This document shows, piece by piece, positions 27,897 through 37,153 of a stretch of DNA of 46,474 nucleotides. Position 1 is the stretch's first letter, and each line of letters starts with the position of its first letter. The stretch covers positions 1-46,474 of the forward strand of contig SMOI01000253.1 in assembly GCA_008000375.1 (NCBI GenBank). The letters are read 5' to 3'. This stretch comes from Poteriospumella lacustris. Its lineage: Eukaryota > Sar > Chrysophyceae > Chromulinales > Dinobryaceae. Under the pieces are notes generated by a model. That model was not told where the DNA came from, made no database searches, and saw only the letters and a list, made by a program, of their open reading frames with translations. A program made the position numbers and the translations under genes.

Positions 27897-29716
27897 ATGA
27901 TGATTCGCTGTCTCTGGCTCGTTCTGCTGGTGCTCCTCAGTCACACGATAGTGCTTCACGCTTGGCAGCGGACAGCCTCCTTGCGATCGAAATGTCGCCA
28001 TTCATTCAACACTCACGAGCAGGGACACAGGCGAATAAGAGGAGTGATCTGTCAGGTGTCGGATCTGTCCAGTCTCAGTGGCAGCGGCGCCCTCGACGCT
28101 TCCCCACCGACGCCGCGGCCGATCGTTCGCATTTTTGCGGATGACAAAGTGAACGAAAACGTATCGTTGGTTGTGGCCGGTGCGGTCATTGGCGTGGTGA
28201 CCGGGGCGGTGGTGTTGTCGGCGAAGATGGGCACCTCGTGGATCAACAAACGGCTGACGGTCTCCAAGCCGTTCGCCACTCTCCTCGCAGCCTCCGTGTT
28301 GCTCGCCGTGTTGTCTTCTGTGGACCCAAACGTGACCAAGCCATCGATCCCCGCCATTACCGAGGCCTCGCTACAGGACAAGACCAACCTGCGGCGCTGT
28401 GTCCTGCGGCTGGTGGGCACCATCGTCACCATCGGCAGCGGGTTCTCCATGGGCATCGCCGGCCCCGCCGCGGAGATGGGGATGGTCATTGCTAAGACCA
28501 TCGCCTCTGTCTTTGGCATCGTCAATGCCCGATCCGTGGCGCAGTGCGTCCTCGCCGGTGCCGGTGCCGGTGTCGCCGCCAACTTCAACGCGCCGTTGAC
28601 CGGCGCGGTGTTCTCGTGGGAAGTGTCTCGACGCCTCGTGTCACCCCACGACGACCGTACGTGTGTTCCCTCGCCTGCCCTCCTGCTACCTCTGCGTCTG
28701 ACCTCTGTTGTCGTGTCGCAGGTCTCAAGGACGTGTCGTCCCACCGACACACGAACCTGCTGATGCTCACCTGCATCTTCTTCTCCGTCCTCGTCGTGCG
28801 GCGGGGCAACATCCTCTCGGAGCCGCGTATCTTGGCGAAAAGCGCTTCCCTGTGGGAATCCCTGACGATGCCGGCGGCGGAGGTGCCCCTCTTGCTACCG
28901 CTCGGTGTCTTCTGCGGTCTCGTGTATCGGCTGTATGCGCAGTTCCGCACGGGCCTGTTGCACTGGCTGCAGGCGACGATGCACATCGACGAGTCGACGA
29001 GCGATGGTGGCGGCGGCGGCGGCGCCGTGTTGCGTGTGAGACAGCTGCTACGTCGGTGGCTCCTCGGCGCCGGCGTGGCGTCCATCGCCTGCGCCTACGC
29101 CGCGACACACGGGTTCACGCAGTCGCTGGCGCTGGGCATGGAGGTCGTGCAGCAGCTGCTGTGCCCCAGCATCACGTCGTCGCATCTGACGTCGCTGCGG
29201 TACCTGCTCTCGTTTGTGGTAAGTGTACACACACCCGCTGCACTGCGGCCCTTTGGTCTGTGTCGCTGACGGTGACGGTGACGGTGACCGTGTCGGTGGT
29301 GTCGTTTGGTGGTGTCTGTGCAGTTCATTCGCTTCGTGCTGGTCGCGGTGTGCAGCGTGGCCAAGGGCCTCATCGGCGGACAGTTCGCGCCGCTGTTCTT
29401 CCTCGGCGCCGGGCTGGGCGCCCTGTTCCATCGCCTCAGCAGTTTGCTGCTGCTGTTGCTGACGTCGTCGAGCGTCGACGAGGCGGCTCGTCGCTCCGTG
29501 TTGGCGCCGGTGGTCCACTCGGTGTTCGCGTCGTTGACGTCGCTGCAGACGCTACCGATCTACGTGCTCGCCGCCGCGACGGCGATGCTCGCGTGCAACT
29601 TCCAAGCGCCGATCATGGCGACCGTGTTCGCGATGGAGATCACCCAGTCGTGGAACCTCTCTCCGGTGCTCTTCCTCGTCGCCAGCGTCGCCGTGATGTC
29701 GTCGAAGGCCGCCTAA
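27897..29716 (+). CDS. CLC chloride channel/transporter-like protein
   Basis: Exons 27897-28656, 28722-29218 and 29324-29716 (introns 65 and 105 nt, GT-AG), 549 residues. A hydrophobic signal-like N-terminus (CLWLVLLVLLSHTIVL) is followed by a basic Ser/Arg-rich stretch, then a membrane core. CLC landmarks: GSGFSMGIAGPAAEMG at ~180-195 (equivalent of the G-R-E-G-P selectivity loop), AGAGAGVAANFNAPLTGAVFSWE, GGQFAPLFFLGAGLGALF near 437-455, and FQAPIMATVFAMEIT near the end. The gating glutamate position is Ala (GIAGP). There are no CBS domains after the last helix, as in organellar and bacterial CLCs. The N-terminus suggests secretory or organelle targeting. The second of the two starting Met codons would serve equally well. 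Confidence 0.85.
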
Positions 29717-29931
29717 ACAACCGTGGGGACAGGGACAGGGGCAGTGCTGGACACGGGACACGGCCCCGTAGGGGGGGAGACGAACGACGAACGAAAGAGG
29801 ACGCGACGAATAATATTACAACCGGGCACGTGGGCCTCCTGCTCTTCCTCTACGACTGTCAACCGCACTACCAATAAGTATACATGGATCGAGTACCCCC
29901 CGCCTAGTCCGACCGAGGGCCGAGGGCGGGT

Positions 29932-31273
29932 TTACTTCTTCTTGCCCACCAACTTGGGGATGCCCGTGGGGCGCGCGCCGGCCACCTTCGGCGCCTTCTT
30001 CGTCTCCTCTTCCACCACATCTACGTCCATTTTGCTTGCTTTCTTGGCCGATTTGGTGGCCGATACGGGGGCTGCGGCTTCTTTGGCGACCTTCGCCTTG
30101 GCAGCTGATTTAGGCGCCGGGGGAAGCGGCGCTTCTTCTTCAACAACGACGGCGGCGGCGGCCTTGACCTTCTTCGCGCTCTTCACCGCCGAGACAGGCG
30201 CCGGAGGAGGAACAACCGCCGCGGGCGTCGTCGCCTCCTTCGCAGCGACCTTCTTCGTGGACTTTGCGGGCGTCTTTTCCGTCGTCACAGCCGCGGGTGT
30301 TTCCGCGGCCTTCTTCGCAGACGACGGCGCAGGGGCGGGCGTGACGGCGGTTTCGGCCTTCTTCGCGGCCTTCGCGGGCGTCTTCTCTCCCTTCGCAGGC
30401 GTCTTCGACTCCTGCGACTGCGACTGTTTCGTAATTTGCTGCTTCTTCACCTGCGATTGCAAGTACTCGACCAACTCGTTCTCGCGCTTGCTGTACACCG
30501 GGATGGCGGCCGACTGCGCGAGACGCAGGTTGATGCTGAGGACGTTGCTCCAGCTGCCGGGGATCTTGCCCGCCAAGAAGTCGACACCCGCGATGACGTT
30601 GTCGGCGACCTGTTGTGCTGTTTGCTTCGTGTGGCCGATCTTCATCGAGATATTGTCACCGCCCAGGTGAATGTACGACGAGTTGATCACCTTCTCGACC
30701 TCCTTCGGCAGATCGGAGGCCTTCGAGTTGTGAATCTGCACCGGCATCTTGTGCTTGGCGCCGAACACGGGGCCGATGAAGTTGTAAAGTTGTCGTAGGA
30801 TGGCCGCGTCGCAGATGAAATGCGTGTGTTCGTTCAGCAATCGCTTCATGTCGTTGTACGTCTTGTAGTACTTCTGCACGTCCTTCATGGACAAGACGCG
30901 GTCCAAGCCCGCGATTTTGTTGTCTTGGAGAAAGGATTCGATCTCCTCCTTGTAGTTCGTCACACAGAAATAGCAGATAGAGTACTCCAAGCCAGAGTCG
31001 TTGTACAACGAGTGAGGAATCTTGACGCGCACCGGCTTGTACGACTCTTTCGTGAATCCTCTGGCCAATTGCAACTGTCGACCAACAACGATTACGAGTT
31101 AGACACCCGCATCATGAATTACACAATACCATAGGACATACCTGCACCATCATCACGCTGCCTTCCTCATCGAACAGACTGGGCTTCGATGTTGCATCAT
31201 TTTGTTGCTTCTGAATGATGGCGTGGGCGGCCTTCTTCACCAACAATTGGTCCAAACGACTGGGGACTGGCAT
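29932..31273 (-). CDS. Ribosomal-L1-domain nucleolar protein (RSL1D1/Utp30-like)
   Basis: Minus-strand exons 31273-31142 and 31074-29932 (67-nt intron), 424 residues. After a short helical N-terminus (RLDQLLVKKAAHAIIQKQ) comes an L1 domain: KIPHSLYND, SICYFCVTN, LSMKDVQKYYKTY, FICDAAILRQLYNFIGPVFG, KHKMPVQI, INSSYIHLGGDNISMKIGHT and a closing helix to ~residue 265. The C-terminal ~160 residues are Lys/Ala/Pro-rich with KTPAK units, like histone H1 tails, typical of nucleolar RNA-binding proteins. The family acts in ribosome biogenesis. Length is close to animal RSL1D1, though shorter in the tail. The start is the first Met of the exon after an in-frame run lacking protein character. Confidence 0.85.
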
Positions 31274-31722
31274 TTCACGGCAATATTCAAAAGGACAGAA
31301 ACACAACCAGAAGTATGGATCTCTTTCTTGTGAAAAATGGAACATAACTGGGGGGTACCGAAGACTGAGTGGGACGTCGCGAGGAGCGATTTCACTGGTG
31401 GTCACGCCCCGCCACGGACACACTGGCTGTCTCGCACTGCCGCGCTGCAGAGAACTCTGCCAAGAAACGCAGCAGCAACCAGGAACACGCGCGTTTCAAT
31501 TTTCGGACATGATGTACATGATGGCGACGATGATGAGGTGGGATCCATCTGTGGTCTACATTACGGTCTAACGGTCTAACATATGCGATGTCATATGGTG
31601 TATCGCGTCTAGAATATATCGAGGTGATTCAGGAAAGCTGTTGACAAGAGTCGAAGTGAGAAATTGGGGTGCAAGTGATACTATAACTGCGTAGAGAAGA
31701 ACACCAGCGGCGAGTACGACCT
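31274..31722. other. Divergent intergenic region, no gene seen
   Basis: Between the L1-domain gene (-) and kinase copy 2 (+). Unrelated to the upstream flank of kinase copy 1 except for the last ~50 bases before the TTGCAGAATTC junction. Confidence 0.5.
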
Positions 31723-34438
31723 ATGGATGCAACCATGGCTTTTCACTCTTGCAGAATTCATGAACTACTTCAAGCTGCATTTCCTGAAGCCCAGTTCACA
31801 CTTGAGTCAGATAAATGTACAATGCTCATGGATGAGCTCGGTTTGGTTGTCACAGTGGAAGACAAGCAGACGAAGTGGGTATTGGATTTTCTGGACCCGC
31901 ACAGTCTTCAAACCTTCGAGAGACGTCACCACCCAGAGACACAAGTCTTCATGCTCATGAAGAGACTATGTACCAACGCGGGCTATACACTCCACGATAG
32001 TCGCTCTCTACAAACGACGGTCACAGTTCCTCCGATGGACGCTGCCACCATCGGGCCGGAGCTACGAAATATGATGAACATGTTCAAAACCAACGTGGAG
32101 AACTTGAAGATCCGAGTGAAACTGGCCATAAAGGAGTTTTTCTCCCCCAGTAGACCAGCGGAGAGCACTGCCCAGAGGGAGAGCCAGTCGACCCCTGCGG
32201 CTGCCCCTCCACCTCCACCGACCCCGCCCCCAGTGCAGCAGCCTCTGATGAGCGATCGATTAGAAAACAGAGACACGCTGAACATCACTCGACAGGAGTC
32301 GAATCGCTGTCTCTTCGAAGGCCGATACGGCGATCACAGCGTTATCGTGCGACAGGTAAGTGCCCGGCGCTGTGTTGCTGTGTGGCCCGTAGCGTCATCG
32401 CTCCGTGTGACAGGTGGCCGTTCGCGACGAGAACAAAGAGCGCGTCGTGTCGCTTCTGAGCCGCCTTATGGACTACACTCGCGAGAGCCGCGAGAGGTTT
32501 CCGGTGCCGCGGCCGGCGGAAGCGGCGCTGGAGATCGACGGTTTCATTTTCGGAGAGGTGCGCGAGCTGAGCGGATCGTTTCAGATCGTCTCGCGACCGC
32601 CGCACGAGGCGCAGCACGTTCTGGTCGTGATGGAGCGCGTAGACTCTGCGATGTCGTTGACGCGGAAGTGGAGCGAGTCGTTGCTGCACGAGGAGTTCCA
32701 CGAGTACCCGCTCGTGCAGACGTTTCACCGCCTCGCGGGGGCGCTGAGCCGGCTCCAACGCGGCCGCCTGCCGCTGCTGTCGGCAGAAGCGACCTCGTTT
32801 CAGCTGTCGCCGAGCTTCATCTACGTGTATCCGCGGAGCGGCGGCGGTGGCGCCGTCGACGTGGCGGTGGACCTCGTGTCGCTGTTCTTCCCGCCGCCGA
32901 TGGCGCCGACCGCCGCCGAGGCCGAACTGGTCGCTGTGCTGCAGCCGGAGGAGCTCCGCCACGACGCACTGCTGACGCGTGTGCGATACAGTCTGGGTAT
33001 GCTCCTGGCGCTGTCCTTCTACTCCGCCGACGTCGGAAGCTTCGCGGGCCCCGCGGCGGAGGTGCGGTCGACCGTCCGCGGCCTGCTCGACGAGCCACCG
33101 CTGCCGCTGTCGCTCGACGTCAGCAAGGCGCTCTCGGAGATCCTCCCCGGCCTCATCGACCCAGCGGCGGCGTCGCACGACTTCGCCACCATCGAGCAGT
33201 GGCTGTGCACGCTGGAGAAGGAAATCCGCCGCGCTCCGCCGACGTTCACCGTCGACTCCTTCGACCGCGGCGAAGACGACCGCGACCGGCGCATCCGGCG
33301 CATCGGCCGCGGTGGCCAGGCGAACGTCTTCCGCGCGTATCACTTGAAGAAGAGGCGATTCGTCGCGTTGAAGGAGCTGACGCGGACGAGCGACCAGACG
33401 GACGCGCTGCGCCACGAGATCCGACTGCTCAGCGCGTTGGGCGGCCACGACAACATCGTGACGCTGTACGGCGTCCTCGCCGCGCGGCTGTCGTCCACAC
33501 GCCGATCAGTACCGCCGATGACAGCGCCCGACGGCGAAGGCGACGCGGACGACGAGGTGACGACGCTCGAAGAGGTCGAAGACGGCGGCGCTGGCCGCGC
33601 GTCGTCGGCGGCGACCACTGCGCAGGCCGCGGCGGCTGCGCCTGCAGCGGCGATGGGCAGCAGTGGCTTGTCGTCGATCTACGAGGCGCAGCGCGAGGCG
33701 ACGCGGACGGTGATGGTGATGGAGTACTGCCCCGACGGCGACTTGGCCACGTGGCTGGCCGCGCACCACCCGACCGCCGCGCCCACCCCGCCCACGTACT
33801 ACGAAACGCACTTCGTCACGGCGCTGCAGCTGCTGTACGACGTCGTCAGCGGCATGTGCCACCTGCACGAGAGGAAGGTCCTGCACGGCGACCTGAAGCC
33901 GCAGAACATTCTCCTGACGCGCAGCCCCCGCGGGAGACTCGTCGCGAAGATCGCCGACTTTGGCATCGCGCGACCCTCCGTGCGCACCCCGGATCAAACC
34001 CAGACCAGGACGTACATCAACGTCGATGGCCGAGGCACGCCGCTGTACATGGCGCCAGAGATGACACGCCCCGGTCGGTGCACGCGTCTGGCGGACGTCT
34101 ACTCCTTCGCGATCGTGCTGCACGACTGTCTCGTCACCCACCGCCCCAGCCACAAGTTCGTGCGAATGCCCAACCAGCCACCGCCTGAACCGCCTCAGAT
34201 AATCAGGTTGGTGCGCGATTGGAATTTGCGATCGATGGTCGACCAGGAGGGAGTGGCCTCCGACGGTTATGACCCGCTGTCGCCGTGGCCTGACACGCCC
34301 GAGCCGTACAAAGCACGGTTCAGGACGATGATGGCAGACTGCTGGCAGAAGGAGGATCGGGGCCGGCCGCTATTCGAGGAGCTGGACGAGCGATTTGAAG
34401 CTATATTCCGAGACAACCGTCTCCCGCTTCCTTGGTGA
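31723..34438 (+). CDS. Tandem pseudokinase-kinase protein, copy 2 (885 aa)
   Basis: Exons 31723-32355 and 32414-34438 (58-nt intron), 885 residues. Same order as copy 1: N-terminal unknown domain (~1-125), polyproline linker, degenerate kinase-like domain (ITRQESNRCLFEGRYG; VIVRQ), and an intact kinase with Gly loop at ~509, Lys531, HGDLKPQN 702-709, DFG 726-728 and APEM ~758. About 1.85 kb in the middle is nearly identical to copy 1, while both ends are diverged, including the activation segment. The splice acceptor used by copy 1 before its second exon (TTGCAG|AATTC) is present here too, but the homologous ATG is changed (ACC). I therefore start at ATG 31723 and read through. If an upstream exon exists instead, the first ~10 residues would differ. 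Confidence 0.8.
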
Positions 34439-34824
34439 TGCCGCCGCTCTCCCCCATCTTATACGATGCACATGTCAATAGCCTGTTGCACCGTCAAGTA
34501 CTGTATATACGAAGAAGGTTTTGTGCATCGTAGGTTTGGGGTATTTGGGGAGTCTGTGTCGGGCGTTTCGGTTTTCTCATTTTTGCACGAGATGACGACG
34601 ACGGCGGTGGTGATCGTTACTCCGTCGGGCGGCCAGCTCTAACTGAGCACTCTGTCGTGATGGAGTTCACAAACGATCGACTCGGGCGTTGGCCTGCAAT
34701 CAGATTAGTATTTCGAAACCCTTTTTCATCCGGCTCCACTGGGAGTCAATCGTGGCGGCACATAAATTGCCTGTCGAAACTGCGTCGAATTGGAGGTGGG
34801 GCGGACTAACTGTCATCAATACCC
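34439..34824. other. Intergenic, no gene seen
   Basis: Between two plus-strand genes; probable 3' UTR of kinase copy 2 and promoter of the B-box gene. No repeat or structure stood out. Confidence 0.5.
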
Positions 34825-36592
34825 ATGTTGGCTTCGGGGAAGAGTGCCCCCGCATCGGAAAATGCTTCTCCAGCCACAACAAAGAAAGGCAGAAAGCGAC
34901 GAGACAAGAAGCAAGTCATTGAAATCAGTCTGTGGATCAACGGTGTGAAGTATGAGTATGGCCTCCTCTGCACGTTTTGTGCCAAACTTCCTGCCGTATT
35001 TCATTGTCCACTTTGTACGGACTTCTACTGTCCCGGATGTGATCACACAGCTCATCTTACGAAGAAGCGCAAAGACCATGTTCGCAGTAAACTCTCAAAG
35101 TTCGACCTGAACCGCGCCGCTGCCGTCGTCACGCGCACCGTCCGACGGTTCGGCCTGCTGCGGTTCCTTCAACGACGTGCGCGTCAAGTGTTCCGTCGCC
35201 ATTTCGACAAAACGACTCTCAACTATTACTATTTGAACACGCGGTACATGACGGTCTCGTGGAGAAAGCCGTTCTGTCTGCGGAAGCAGGAGCTGTTCCC
35301 GTTTATGACGCCCGACTACGCCGCCAGCAAATGTCAAAATCTGTATTATCTGTGGCGGGCACGCGAAAAGGCGAGACAGCAGCTGGTTCTTCAATATGCG
35401 AAGATCTTTGATCGACAAACGCAGCGCTTCTACTACGGCTACAACGGAGCCTCTGCTCTGCTGCCGCGGTCCAGTTGGCGCAAGCCGCGTCTACTCGGTA
35501 CGCCCCGCCCCCTCTCCCTCCCCCCACCCGCATCTTTCGCCACCCGCCTTGTGCTAACGGATGATGCTTCTTTGCAGGAAAACGATCGTTCCCGAAGGAT
35601 CTGCTCCCCGTGTACACGAAAGATGTCGCAGCGCTGGTGATTCAACGGAAATGGCGGACGATTTTGATGTTACAGTTCCTCCGGGCGCTGTGTCGCGCGT
35701 GCCACGACGAGGTCTGGGACCCGGTGATCGGCCGCTTCAACTACTTCAACCGCGACCATGAAATTCTCCACCAAGAGAAGCCCAAGCTGCTACGGAACGA
35801 GCACTGGGACCCGAACAGAGTGTCCGATTGGAGCATGGACGAGGTAAGACGCTCGCGACGCGCGATCGCACTGCGGTGCACTGCTCTGACCGGTGGCGAT
35901 CGTTGGCGTAGGTTGCACTCTTCTTACGGCGAATCGGCCTGAAGCAGTACAAGGACACGTTCAAATCGTACCAAGTCGATGGCAACGCGCTGGTCCTGTT
36001 GGACGACGAGGACTACGAGAACATGGGCGTGACGAACCGCATCGCCATCAAGAAGATCCGCGTCGAAATCGACCGTGTGTATCGCCCCGTGCGGCCCGTG
36101 GTCATGAGCGAAGAACATGACGCGAGGCGTGAAAAGATCCGTCGTCACAAAATGTTCATGGCGGCGGCGTTGAAGATCCAGCGGCAGTTTCGACGGTATC
36201 GCGCGCAAAAGGAAGCGCAGATGCTGCGAGAAATCAACCGTCTGAAGCGCGCGGAGCAGCGCCTCAACAAACGGATCGAAGCGACGAATATGTGGTGGAC
36301 GGAGAACGACAAGATGCAAGTGAAGAAGCCCGGCGAGGCGGCGTTGATCAGTTCGACGGGTGTGAAGCTGCCCCCGCTCAAAACCTTCGGGCGACGTCGC
36401 GACTATTTGTCGTTCAAGGGCTGGGGCCGCCGCGGCAACGACCTCAAAGGGACGTGGCTTCCGTCCCTCGCCGCCGTGTTGGATAAAAACTTCATGGGCG
36501 ATACCCATCCAACGTTGATCTTCTCGGAGAAATTGCGGGTCAAGGGCTACGACGAGAAACGCCTGAAGAAGTTTCTGGACGACGAAATGTGA
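34825..36592 (+). CDS. B-box zinc finger, IQ and SAM domain protein
   Basis: Exons 34825-35497, 35578-35843 and 35912-36592 (introns 80 and 68 nt), 539 residues. Residues 49-85 hold a B-box-type zinc site (C49, C52, C61, C64, C69, C72, then His residues: CTFCAKLP, CPLCTDFYCPGCDH). IQ-like helices follow at ~95-120 (RTVRRFGLLRFLQRRARQ), ~240-260 (LVIQRKWRTILMLQF) and after the SAM domain (LKIQRQFRRYRAQ). The SAM domain (~308-370) starts WSMDEVALFLRRIGLKQY and includes VDGNALVLLDDEDYENMGV; its first exon junction falls inside it. The IQ motifs suggest calmodulin binding, while SAM suggests oligomerisation or partner binding. I do not know this exact combination. A flagellar/cytoskeletal role is a guess. 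Confidence 0.82.
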
Positions 36593-37153
36593 CGGGAGAG
36601 TCTGTGCGCTTCCCCTGTGTACAGTGTACAGTGTGAGTGTGTCTGTGTGAGTGTGTGCAGTATATAGTGTAAATAATAGGGTGTTGAGAGACACAGTGTG
36701 ACAAGCTCTAACCGTAGCTGTGTGTGCGAAAGTGTGTTGACAGTAGTACGCTACCGTTGAGTGCGGGTGGAGGGGGTCTTACTATCGGTTGCGGGGGATT
36801 CTCACTGTGGTGGTCTGGGTCGGTCCATCTGGGTATGTTTGGGCAGCAGCGAACCGTTACAAAAGTGGCAGCGGCGGCGGCAGCTGACGGCCAGCGCCTC
36901 CGACCCGACCCCGTCTAACACTTCTTCGTTGCTGCTCGTTCTCCGTCTCGACGATGGAAGAAAACAAAATCGGAGTGGCCTTGATTATTGCATGGCCAAC
37001 CAACTTTAGAAGCGTGTGAAACTGCAAACGTGTTTGGTTGGGCAGCACTGAGTGAGCAAAATTAATACGGTGTCCTCCCCCGCACGGCAAGTGAATTATA
37101 TTCGGAAACGTATTTCGGCATATCGCTGGATTATATTATGACTGGTCAACAGC
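36593..37153. other. Intergenic, no gene seen
   Basis: 560 bases between plus-strand genes, with a GTGTGTCTGTGTGAGTGTG low-complexity stretch near 36630. Rest unremarkable. Confidence 0.5.

Noticed and set aside
27897-28060. Bipartite plastid-targeting presequence on the CLC protein
   Set aside because: Signal-like segment and basic stretch fit, but there is no other evidence for a plastid in this window, so secretory or other organelle targeting is equally likely.
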